The notes beneath the pieces are model-generated. The model did not search any database. It saw only the letters and a program-made list of their open reading frames with translations, and was not told where the DNA came from. A program made the translations under genes and the position numbers. From the NCBI GenBank assembly GCA_017996395.1, contig JAGOHA010000019.1, positions 1 to 41,018 on the forward strand: 41,018 nucleotides of DNA, in the 5' to 3' direction. Shown here piece by piece: positions 16,380 through 23,066 of the stretch (position 1 is its first letter; each line of letters opens with the position of its first letter). Source of the stretch: Acidobacteriota bacterium. Lineage in GTDB: Bacteria > Acidobacteriota > JAAYUB01.

Positions 16380-16937
16380 TTACTGCAGCAGCGCCTCAAT
16401 TCGAGCCACGACTTCCTCGGACAGCGGGTCCGCCTTGGACTCGAAGCGGGCGACCACGCGGCCCTGCCGATCCACCAGAAACTTGGTGAAATTCCACCGG
16501 ATGGGGCCGGGATTGGGGCCATGCGTGGTCAGGTAGCCGTACAGGGGATGCATGGTGTCGCCCTTGACGCTGATCTTGGCGAACAGGTCGAACGTGACCC
16601 CGTAGGTGCGGCCGCAGAATTCCCGAATCTCCTCGTTGCTGCCAGGCTCCTGGGCGCCGAAATCGTTGGCGGGAAACGCCAGCACCCGCAGCCCGCGATC
16701 CTTGTACTTCTCGTACAGTCTCTCCAGGGGGCCGTACTGGGGGGTGTACCCGCACCGGGAGGCGGTGTTAACGATCAGGAGGACCTGCCCCGCGTAGGCC
16801 GACAGCGGACGGGGCTGGCCGTCGATGGTGTCCATGGTGAATGCATGAACGGTGTCACCATCATCGGAACCGGCGCCGGCGTTGACGACGGCCGTTGCGA
16901 TCACCGCCAGGGCCAGCAGGAAAATGAATCGGATCAT
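16380..16937 (-). CDS. Exported glutathione-peroxidase-family thiol peroxidase
   Basis: 185 residues. Residues 1-20 form a signal peptide (MIRFIFLLALAVIATAVVNA), so the enzyme probably acts in the periplasm on hydroperoxides. The peroxidatic Cys is C62 in TASRCGYTPQYGPLE, the resolving-type Cys C108 lies in EFCGRTYG, and W148-N149-F150 is the conserved tryptophan motif. The usual FPCNQF segment reads FPANDFGAQEPG, so the glutamine of the classical tetrad is replaced by Asp. With the second Cys this suggests a thioredoxin-type reductant rather than glutathione. A strong AAGGAGG precedes the ATG. It lies 75 bases after the superoxide dismutase gene, with a perfect hairpin in the gap. Confidence 0.9.
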   Translation of the reverse strand: MIRFIFLLALAVIATAVVNAGAGSDDGDTVHAFTMDTIDGQPRPLSAYAGQVLLIVNTASRCGYTPQYGPLERLYEKYKDRGLRVLAFPANDFGAQEPGSNEEIREFCGRTYGVTFDLFAKISVKGDTMHPLYGYLTTHGPNPGPIRWNFTKFLVDRQGRVVARFESKADPLSEEVVARIEALLQ

Positions 16938-16960
16938 GACAGCCTCCTTGCGTGAAGATG

Positions 16961-16986
16961 GGTCCGGCGGTCTTCACCGCCGGACC
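16961..16986 (-). terminator. Perfect 10-bp hairpin between sod and the peroxidase gene
   Basis: GGTCCGGCGG and CCGCCGGACC form an uninterrupted stem with a 6-base loop, 26 bases beyond the superoxide dismutase stop. It lacks a T-tract on either strand. It could partly terminate or stabilise the sod mRNA 3' end and so set unequal expression of the two enzymes. Confidence 0.35.
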
Positions 16987-17012
16987 GGCCGGGTTCATGA
17001 CGCAGCCTGTAA

Positions 17013-17648
17013 TCAGCGCCGGGCGGTGAACCAGCCGTTCACCACATCCCAGTTCAGCACGTTCCAGAACGTCTGGACATATTCGGGCCGGCGGTTTTGG
17101 AACTTGAGATAATAAGCGTGCTCCCACACGTCCAGACCAACGATGGGGACCATGCCGTCCATCTGGGGGCCGTCCTGATTGGCGGTAGAGAGCACCTGGA
17201 GCCGGTCGAACGCGTCAACGGCCAGCCAGGCCCAACCCGAGCCGAACCGGGTCGCGGCCGCCTGGGTGAATTTTTCCTGGAATGCGCCGAACGAGCCGAA
17301 GGCGCCGTCGATGGCCTGCCGGAGTTCGCCGCCGGGCGCGGCGGGTCCGCCGGGTTGGAGCATCTGCCAGAACAGCGCGTGGTTGAAATGCCCGCCGCCG
17401 TTGTTGCGAACCGCGGCCTGGATCTCGGCAGGCAGGGACGGGAGATTGCGCAGCAGGTCGCCGAGCGACGCCCCGTGCAGGTGCGGATGCTTCTCGATGG
17501 CGGCGTTGAGATTGTTGACGTAGGCGGCGTGGTGCTTGGAGTGATGGATCTCCATGGTTCGGGCATCGAAGTGGGGCTCCAGGGCCTCGTACGCGAACCC
17601 CAGCGCCGGCAGCTGAAACGGATAGGTTTGATTGAGCAGTTTGTCCAT
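17013..17648 (-). CDS. Superoxide dismutase, Fe/Mn family, Mn-type signature
   Basis: 211 residues, full length, no signal peptide, so cytoplasmic. It converts superoxide to hydrogen peroxide and oxygen. The metal ligands are H35 (MEIHHSKHH), H90 ([11 protein letters not shown]), D173 and H177 (DVWEHAYYL). Two positions favour manganese over iron: Gly-Gly-Gly before HFNH, and Q158 in TANQDG. A second peroxide-removing enzyme is encoded directly downstream, so the two form an oxidative-stress pair, one cytoplasmic and one exported. The ribosome binding site is weak (GAGGG). Metal specificity from sequence is probable, not certain. Confidence 0.95.
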   Translation of the reverse strand: MDKLLNQTYPFQLPALGFAYEALEPHFDARTMEIHHSKHHAAYVNNLNAAIEKHPHLHGASLGDLLRNLPSLPAEIQAAVRNNGGGHFNHALFWQMLQPGGPAAPGGELRQAIDGAFGSFGAFQEKFTQAAATRFGSGWAWLAVDAFDRLQVLSTANQDGPQMDGMVPIVGLDVWEHAYYLKFQNRRPEYVQTFWNVLNWDVVNGWFTARR

Positions 17649-17803
17649 GTCGCTTTCCCTCGTCAGTCAGAATGTGAGTGCCGGAATGATGACGCACATG
17701 ATTACCGGCGGTTCGCGGGAATCCGAATCGCCGGAGCGGTTTTGGATGCGGAGCGGACGGGGTGGATTCGAAGGACCGGCCGGACACTGGTCCGGCATCG
17801 GCA

Positions 17804-18904
17804 TCACGAACCGGCTGACGGAGTCGGGGCGTCGGTGGCCACCCGGTCCCGAATGGCCAGAAAATCGGCCATGGGGATGTCGCGGAAGACGCGGACGATC
17901 TCGGGATCGAATTGCCGTTCGGTGTTCCGGCCGACCTCCGCGTATGCCTCCTCGAAACTCAGGGCGCTGCGGTACGGCCGGTCCGAGGTCATGGCGTCCA
18001 GGGTGTCGGCCACCGCGAACAGGCGCGCCTCGAGGGGAATCCGGTCCTGCCGGAGACCGTGGGGGTAGCCGCTGCCGTCGAACCATTCGTGATGGGACAG
18101 CACCACGTGGGTGGCGCCCGGCAGCGAGTCGATGCGGTCGATCATGCGGGCCCCGATGACGGGGTGTTGGCGCATCACCGTCCATTCGTCGGGGGTCAGC
18201 GGTCCGGGCTTGAGCAGGATGCGGTCCGGGACACCGATCTTGCCGATGTCGTGGAGGATGGCGCCCACCGACAGGTTGTGGATTTCGCTCCCGGCCAGGC
18301 CGGCCCGCCGCGCCAGGAGCATGGCGTAGTCCCGCACCCGGATGGAATGCTCGTGGGTTTCGTGCTCGCGCATCTCCAGGGCCAGGGCGAACGCGACGAT
18401 GGTGTTGTCGAAACTCCGCTCGGCGTCATGGAGGGCTTTGCGCAGCTCGACGGTGCGTGCCTGGACCATGCTCTCCAGGTTGGCCACGTAGTTGCGGTTC
18501 TCGATGACCAGGGTCCGCTTCTCGAATGTCTTCTGCAGGCTGATGGCGATGGCCTGGACGGTGAACGGCTTCTGGATGTAGTCGCAGGCGCCGAGCTGCA
18601 TCACCTCCACCACCGTGGTCAGGTCGGTGCCGCCGGAAATGGCGATGACCGACGTGTCCGGCGCGTGGGTCCGCACCCAGCGGCAGAGATCGATGCCGTT
18701 CATTCCGGGCATGTTGATGTCGGTGAATACCAGGGGCAGCCGCACCGCCTGAAGCTGTTTGGCGGCCTCCAGCCCGTCGTAGGCGCTGATGGCGGTGAAA
18801 CCCAGCCGATTGAGGATCGCCGTGAGCACGGAGTGCACCATGGGTTCGTCGTCGGCGATGAGGACATGGCGCTCTTCGGGTCTGAGGTGGGAGAAATCCA
18901 GCAT
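17804..18904 (-). CDS. Response regulator with HD-GYP cyclic-di-GMP phosphodiesterase domain
   Basis: 366 residues from the chosen ATG. Residues 10-125 are a receiver domain with acidic pair D18-D19, phospho-acceptor D62 (VFTDINMPG) and K112 (IQKPF). A coiled-coil linker (about 125-165) leads to an HD-GYP domain: H218-D219 in ILHDIGKIG, HHEWFDGSGYPHGL at 271-284, and the ADTLDAMTSDRPYR segment. All catalytic residues look intact, so it should hydrolyse cyclic-di-GMP when phosphorylated. No cognate kinase gene is adjacent. The start at 18904 is preferred because GGGAGG lies six to eleven bases upstream; an in-frame start at 18958 adds 18 unrelated residues. It lies 155 bases ahead of the sod gene. 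Confidence 0.93.
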   Translation of the reverse strand: MLDFSHLRPEERHVLIADDEPMVHSVLTAILNRLGFTAISAYDGLEAAKQLQAVRLPLVFTDINMPGMNGIDLCRWVRTHAPDTSVIAISGGTDLTTVVEVMQLGACDYIQKPFTVQAIAISLQKTFEKRTLVIENRNYVANLESMVQARTVELRKALHDAERSFDNTIVAFALALEMREHETHEHSIRVRDYAMLLARRAGLAGSEIHNLSVGAILHDIGKIGVPDRILLKPGPLTPDEWTVMRQHPVIGARMIDRIDSLPGATHVVLSHHEWFDGSGYPHGLRQDRIPLEARLFAVADTLDAMTSDRPYRSALSFEEAYAEVGRNTERQFDPEIVRVFRDIPMADFLAIRDRVATDAPTPSAGS

Positions 18905-18929
18905 GCGGCCTCCCGGTTCAGAAAGACAA

Positions 18930-18938
18930 TTGTACCAG
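18930..18938 (-). promoter_or_regulatory. Extended -10 promoter of the HD-GYP regulator gene
   Basis: The minus strand reads TGGTACAAT, a TGn extended -10 with one mismatch in the hexamer. No good -35 at 17 bases. Predicted start near 18923 leaves a short leader holding the GGGAGG ribosome binding site. Confidence 0.45.
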
Positions 18939-19049
18939 ATCCCCGGTGTTCGACTCACACAAATATGACGCGGCTGGCGGCCGGTCGGATTCCGCGGCTG
19001 GCCAAATCACCGCACCTGGGGCATAATGCGGCTGATCCAGGAGGCTGTC

Positions 19050-19595
19050 GTGGGCCAGATCCGATCCGTCCCGCCGGTGAAGCTGTTCTGCGGCGTGCTC
19101 TATGCCGACGGCTTCCCGTGGGCGGCGGTCCTGGATCGGCTCACGGCCGCCTTCGGTCCCGTCGACCGGCTGAGCGAACCGTTGCCGTTCGACTTCACCG
19201 ACTACTACCGCGACGAAATGGGACCGGCAGCATGGCGCCGGTTCGCCGCGTTCGCGGGACTGGCGCCGCCGGGCGGGTTGCCCGCGATGAAAGTGGCCGC
19301 CAACCGCCTCGAGGCGGAGCTGGCCGCCGTCGGGACGGCGGGTTTTCGCCGGCCGGTGAACCTGGACCCGGGCTACCTGGAGCAGGCCAAGATCGTTCTG
19401 GCCAGCACGAAGAATTTTTCTCACCGCGTGTACCTCGCCGAGGGCATCTGGGGCGAGGTGACCCTCCAGTGGCGGAGCGGGCAATGGGAAGCACTCCCCT
19501 GGACGTTCCCCGACTTTCGCTCGACCGCCTATCAGGCCTTTTTTACGGAGCTCCGCGACGCCTACCGGCGCGAGCTGGCCCAGGCGCGACCATGA
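19050..19595 (+). CDS. DUF4416-family protein
   Basis: 181 residues from a GTG start, chosen because AGGAGG (19039-19044) lies five bases upstream; an ATG at 19026 would add eight residues. The family is recognised from PVKLFCGVLYADGF, the PFDFTDYYRDEMG block, the NLDPGYLEQAKIVLASTK block, FSHRVYLAEGIWGEVTL and the C-terminal LPWTFPDFRS. Function is unknown for the family. It is cytoplasmic by sequence, with no signal or membrane segment. Its stop codon overlaps the start of the radical SAM gene by ATGA, so the two products are made together and may act in one pathway. It is divergent from the HD-GYP regulator gene. Confidence 0.85.
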   Translation: MGQIRSVPPVKLFCGVLYADGFPWAAVLDRLTAAFGPVDRLSEPLPFDFTDYYRDEMGPAAWRRFAAFAGLAPPGGLPAMKVAANRLEAELAAVGTAGFRRPVNLDPGYLEQAKIVLASTKNFSHRVYLAEGIWGEVTLQWRSGQWEALPWTFPDFRSTAYQAFFTELRDAYRRELAQARP

Positions 19596-20893
19596 GCCGG
19601 GTGCTGCTGGTCAATCCCTGGATCGAGGACTTCACCGCCTACGACCTCTGGCTCCGGCCGTTGGGATTGCTGCACATCGGCGCGCTGCTCGAGGCGGCGG
19701 GCGCCGACGTGGCGCTGCTCGACTGCCTGGCCCGCGAAGTGGTGGGCGGCCCGGACCGGTTCCACGCCACCGGCCGTTTCCCGTCCGTGCGGATCGCCAA
19801 GCCGGCGCCGCTGACCGGCACGCGCCGCCATTACTACCGGTTCGGGATGGGCGACAGCAACTTCGACGCCCGCCTGGCGGCGATGGCCGAACCCGATTTC
19901 GTCTTTCTGGGCAGCGCCATGACGTACTGGTACGGCGGCGTATTCCGGGCGGCCCGAGGACTGCGGGCGGCGTTCCCCCGCGCCCGAATCGTGCTCGGCG
20001 GTGTCTATGCGGCGCTCTGTCCGGAGCACGCGCAGCGGTCGGGGCTGTTCGACGACGTGGTGGCCGCGGCGGAACCGGCAGTGGCCGCCCGGACGGTTGC
20101 CGCCATCACCGGACTGCCGGTGGCGGTGTCCGATTCCCTCCGGCCGGCCTATCATCTCTACGGTCATCCGCTGCGGCACGCCGCCGTGCTCACCGGCTGG
20201 GGATGCCCGTTTCACTGCACCTACTGCGCCACGCCCCGGATGTATGACGGGCTGCGGCGCAAGGCGCCCGGGGCGGTCCTTGACGAACTGCGGCAGACGG
20301 TGGCGGTCACGGGGGCGGGCCACGTGGTCTTCTACGACGATGCCCTGCTCGCCGACCGCGAGCGTCACTTCCTGCCCATCCTGGAGGGAATCGCGCGGTG
20401 GCGACCGCCGGTCCGGTTCCACCTGCCCAACGCCGTCCATCCGCGCTACATCGACCGCGACACGGCCCGGCTCCTGCGCGCCGCCGGCTTCGTCACCATC
20501 CGGCTGGGCTTCGAGGGGATGGGCGAGGCGGCGCGGGCGCGCTCGTCCGGCAAGGTGGACCGGGGTGCGGCCGAGGCGGCGGTGGCCGCGCTGGTCGAGG
20601 CCGGTTTCACGGCGCGGGAATTGGGCGCCTACCTGCTGTTCGGTCTGCCCGGCCTGGACCCGACGGAGCTGGAGTCGGATATCCGGTACGTCCACCGGCT
20701 GGGGATCAAGATCCAGTTGGCCAGCTTCTCGCCCATCCCGGGCACGCCCGACTTCGAGCGGGCGCGAGTACTGGATCCGGCGATCGGCGACGAACCGCTC
20801 CGCCACAATAAGACCCTGACCATGCTGCGGGCCGGCGAGCGCTATCGCAACCTGCAGCTCCTCGCCCTGTCGCTGAACGCCCGCCTCGCCTAG
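19592..20893 (+). CDS. Radical SAM protein with B12-binding-like N-terminal domain
   Basis: 433 residues. Residues about 1-170 look like the cobalamin-binding-type Rossmann domain of the B12/radical SAM class (VLLVNPW, GLLHIGALLEAAGADVALLDC, FVFLGSAMT, IVLGGVYAALCPEH), without an evident DxHxxG cobalamin-His motif. The 4Fe-4S cluster cysteines are C205, C209 and C212 in TGWGCPFHCTYC. The barrel continues with FYDDALLADRE, IRLGFEGMGE and AYLLFGLPG, and ends near FSPIPGTPDFERA. The substrate is unknown. It is translationally coupled to the DUF4416 gene (ATGA). Downstream lies the repeat mosaic and a convergent gene. Start at 19592 is fixed by the overlap. Confidence 0.88.
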   Translation: MSRVLLVNPWIEDFTAYDLWLRPLGLLHIGALLEAAGADVALLDCLAREVVGGPDRFHATGRFPSVRIAKPAPLTGTRRHYYRFGMGDSNFDARLAAMAEPDFVFLGSAMTYWYGGVFRAARGLRAAFPRARIVLGGVYAALCPEHAQRSGLFDDVVAAAEPAVAARTVAAITGLPVAVSDSLRPAYHLYGHPLRHAAVLTGWGCPFHCTYCATPRMYDGLRRKAPGAVLDELRQTVAVTGAGHVVFYDDALLADRERHFLPILEGIARWRPPVRFHLPNAVHPRYIDRDTARLLRAAGFVTIRLGFEGMGEAARARSSGKVDRGAAEAAVAALVEAGFTARELGAYLLFGLPGLDPTELESDIRYVHRLGIKIQLASFSPIPGTPDFERARVLDPAIGDEPLRHNKTLTMLRAGERYRNLQLLALSLNARLA

Positions 20894-20903
20894 CCCCCTC
20901 TTT

Positions 20904-20966
20904 TCATCGTAATCGTAATTCGTAATCGTCATCGTAATCGTAATTCGTAATCGTGATCGTAATCGA
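20904..20966. repeat. Left arm of long imperfect inverted repeat (CGTAAT-type units)
   Basis: The 63 bases are built of 6- and 7-base units CGTAAT and CGTAATT with variants CGTCAT and CGTGAT. They form a 25-base higher-order period (6+7+6+6) seen a little more than twice. Its reverse complement matches 21152-21214 at about 59 of 63 positions. It starts 11 bases after the radical SAM stop codon. Confidence 0.9.
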
Positions 20967-20978
20967 GCTGTTCAAAGA

Positions 20979-21004
20979 TTGGAATGTTTGAACGTTGGAA
21001 TGTT
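20979..21004. repeat. 8-base tandem repeat (TTGGAATG type)
   Basis: Three consecutive 8-base units TTGGAATG, TTTGAACG, TTGGAATG, running into the next repeat family. It is part of the mosaic between convergent genes. Confidence 0.8.
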
Positions 21005-21040
21005 CGCCGGTTCCCAAGTTCGCCGGTTTCCAAGTTCGCG
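21003..21040. repeat. 16-base tandem repeat (TTCGCCGGTTCCCAAG type)
   Basis: Two full 16-base units differing at one base, plus a partial third (TTCGCGGA). It follows directly on the 8-base family. Confidence 0.85.
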
Positions 21041-21055
21041 GACAGCTCTTAAGAT

Positions 21056-21087
21056 CTGGGTTCTGTGCTCCAGGTCCCAGAACCCAG
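21056..21087. other. Perfect 10-bp hairpin within the repeat mosaic
   Basis: CTGGGTTCTG and CAGAACCCAG pair exactly around a 12-base loop. The right arm lies inside the 14-base tandem repeat. No T-tract follows on either strand. It lies between two convergent genes, so a role in transcript 3' ends is possible. Confidence 0.6.
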
Positions 21088-21106
21088 GTCCCAGAACTCA
21101 GGTCCG
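21072..21106. repeat. 14-base tandem repeat (AGGTCCCAGAACCC type)
   Basis: Two 14-base units differing at one base and a partial third (AGGTCCG). Confidence 0.85.
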
Positions 21107-21133
21107 AATTCCGATGTCCGCGTTACGGGAACA

Positions 21134-21155
21134 AGCCTCGAGTCTCGAGCCTCGA
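21134..21155. repeat. Short GCCTCGAG/TCTCGAG repeat
   Basis: CCTCGAG, TCTCGAG and CCTCGAT occur in series at 7-base spacing, directly before the right arm of the inverted repeat. Confidence 0.65.
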
Positions 21156-21214
21156 TTACGAGCACGATTACGAATTACGATTACGATGACGATTACGAAT
21201 TACGAGCACGATGT
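21152..21214. repeat. Right arm of long imperfect inverted repeat
   Basis: These 63 bases are the near-exact reverse complement of 20904-20966, with four mismatches by my alignment: three internal and one at the end. The arms are separated by about 185 bases occupied by unrelated tandem repeats. Units read CGATTA, CGAATTA, CGATGA and CGAGCA. Confidence 0.9.
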
Positions 21215-21230
21215 CCGATGTCCGATGTTT
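21210..21230. repeat. 7-base tandem repeat (GATGTCC type)
   Basis: Three 7-base units GATGTCC, GATGTCC, GATGTTT, beginning within the end of the right inverted-repeat arm. The remaining bases to the histidine phosphatase stop at 21262 hold a looser GAGCTCC/GAGCCTCC pattern. Confidence 0.8.
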
Positions 21231-21261
21231 GGCAACGAGCTCCGAGCCTCCAGCCCGGCTG

Positions 21262-21903
21262 CTAGAACAGCTCCTTCGTCCGCTCACCCAGGTGACATCC
21301 TTCGTTGAGCCGGGTGATGGTGAAGCCGATGTCGGCGCGGTGTTCTACGCTCGTGTACGCGCCGTTGTCCAGGTAGAACTTCCAGAAGTAGCGCCCTTCC
21401 AGGCCCAGGATTACGGCCAGCGCCGCCTTGAGCACGCTGCGGTGCGACACCACCGCGACGGTGGCCCCGGCATGGGCGGCCAGGATTCCCGCCAACCCCT
21501 TCCCGACGCGGGCGCGCAGGTCGGCCAGCGTCTCGCCGCCGGGGATGCGGATGTGCTCCGGGTCGTGCACCCACTGGTGCCAGAGCTCCGGATGCTCCCG
21601 CTGGACGTCGCGTTTGGACCGCCCCTCCCACTCGCCCAGGCAGATGTTGTGGAACGCCGCCGTCGGCTGCGCCGCCAGCCCGCGGGCGGCGGCCAGGGGC
21701 GCCGCCGTGGCCATCGCGCGGTCCATGGGGCTGGAGTAGACGGCGGCCAGCGGCAGCGTCCGGAGCGCCTCGGCCAGCCGCGCGGCCTGCTCGCGGCCGT
21801 TGGCGTTGAGGGGGATGTCGGTTCGGCCGCGGAAGATGTTCTCCACGTTCAGGGCGGTTTCGCCGTGCCGGATCAGGATCAGGGTGGTCGTCGTGACGGA
21901 CAT
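21262..21903 (-). CDS. Histidine phosphatase (phosphoglycerate-mutase-like) family protein
   Basis: 213 residues. The catalytic core is visible: LILIRHGETALN with the phospho-accepting His in RHG, SSPMDRAMATAAP, the acid GEWEGRS, and VVSHRSVLKA with the second His. This branch includes GpmB- and CobC-like phosphatases; true dPGM glycolytic activity is unlikely at this length. Substrate unknown. GAGGAG precedes the ATG. It is the last gene of a minus-strand set with the dipeptidase and PDZ-membrane genes (33-base gap to the latter) and converges on the radical SAM gene across the repeat mosaic. Confidence 0.9.
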   Translation of the reverse strand: MSVTTTTLILIRHGETALNVENIFRGRTDIPLNANGREQAARLAEALRTLPLAAVYSSPMDRAMATAAPLAAARGLAAQPTAAFHNICLGEWEGRSKRDVQREHPELWHQWVHDPEHIRIPGGETLADLRARVGKGLAGILAAHAGATVAVVSHRSVLKAALAVILGLEGRYFWKFYLDNGAYTSVEHRADIGFTITRLNEGCHLGERTKELF

Positions 21904-21935
21904 GATGCGTCTCCTCGGCGGGGCCGGCCCCGCGC

Positions 21936-23066
21936 TTAGGGATTAGCGTCCCGCGGGGCGGTCTCGGTGGCGGCATCCTCCCCGCCGGCGTGACGCATGA
22001 AGAATGTGACGGCGTGGATGTAGAGCACCGGAAAGATCAGGTACAGCAGCTTGCGCAGCCCGTACAGGAGGGTGAACTGCTGATCCGTGTACATCAGGTA
22101 AAAGCCCGCCACCAGGGGCAGGGCCAGGCCAAGGGTCAGGAGGCCCACCAGGCGGTTGGTGGCCGGCATGCGCCGGATTCCGGACCAGCCGGCCAGGCGG
22201 GTGATGACCAGCAGGAAGGCGACCACCGTCGCGGTGACCAGCAGCAACAACAGCAGGCCGTTGAGCACCATGAAGACGCCGAAGATGGGCACCACGGCCG
22301 CCGGCGGCTCCCCGCGGGCCAGCACCGTGATATAGTCCTGCACCACATACAGGAACGAGGCGTACAGCAGCAGCGACACCGCCACGAGGCAACGTCCGGC
22401 GAAACCCGTGGGCGGCCCCGGGGCGTCCCCCTCCGTCAGCCGGCTCCCCACGCGCAGCACCGCCAGCGGCAGCAGACACACCGCCAGCAGCGGCACCGCC
22501 AGCGCCCGGGTGCTCCAGACGCCCAGCACGTCGCACAGATAGGCGAGGTTGAGCTGAAAGAACGGCGTCAACAGGGCCAGCAGCAGGAACAACGCCCCGC
22601 TGGCCCGGCTCACGGGCCCGGCGGGCCGGAACAGGAAGAAAAAATAGAACGCGGCGCCGAGATAGACGAGCTTGACCGCCGTCTCGCAGAGGATGGAGAC
22701 GCTGGCCGAATTGTGCCACGGGGCGGTGCCGGGCCCGGCGATGTAGACCCGTTCCGTCTCGACTCCGCCCCGGGCGGTCGTGAAACGGTAGGGGTCCCCT
22801 TCGCGCTGGGCGATCTTGACGGCATACAGGCGGTCGAGCAGCCGGTCGGCGTCTCCGTCGATGGCCGTGATGCGATCGCCCCTCTGGAATCCCGCGATCT
22901 CCCACCGCGAACCGGGAATGACCCCGATGACCGCCAGCGCGTTGCCCTCCTCGCGGCAGTATAGGCCGCTGTCGTTCCCCTCGAGCACGGCAAAGGCCGT
23001 CAGGGTCAGCAGCCAGGCCGCGACGAGGAGCAGCGCCGCCCAGAGCGCCGGCAGGAGCCGGTTCAC
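21936..23066 (-). CDS. PDZ-domain multispan membrane protein of unknown function
   Basis: 376 residues from a GTG start. An N-terminal transmembrane helix (about 7-28) is followed by an extracytoplasmic PDZ-like domain (about 40-110; GVIPGSRWEIAGFQRGDRIT and AIDGD). About seven to eight further hydrophobic helices occupy residues 130-360. There is no catalytic protease motif, so it is not an S2P-type enzyme. A PDZ followed by a 7TM-like block resembles the sensor halves of some membrane kinases and phosphatases, but no output domain follows. The GTG overlaps the dipeptidase stop (GTGA), indicating translational coupling. Function unknown; it may sense or recruit peptide substrates. Confidence 0.75.
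   Translation of the reverse strand: MNRLLPALWAALLLVAAWLLTLTAFAVLEGNDSGLYCREEGNALAVIGVIPGSRWEIAGFQRGDRITAIDGDADRLLDRLYAVKIAQREGDPYRFTTARGGVETERVYIAGPGTAPWHNSASVSILCETAVKLVYLGAAFYFFFLFRPAGPVSRASGALFLLLALLTPFFQLNLAYLCDVLGVWSTRALAVPLLAVCLLPLAVLRVGSRLTEGDAPGPPTGFAGRCLVAVSLLLYASFLYVVQDYITVLARGEPPAAVVPIFGVFMVLNGLLLLLLVTATVVAFLLVITRLAGWSGIRRMPATNRLVGLLTLGLALPLVAGFYLMYTDQQFTLLYGLRKLLYLIFPVLYIHAVTFFMRHAGGEDAATETAPRDANP

Noticed and set aside
20904..21230. CRISPR-like array in the repeat region
   Set aside because: Repeat units differ in length and sequence from family to family, there are no unique spacers of even length, and no cas genes are present.
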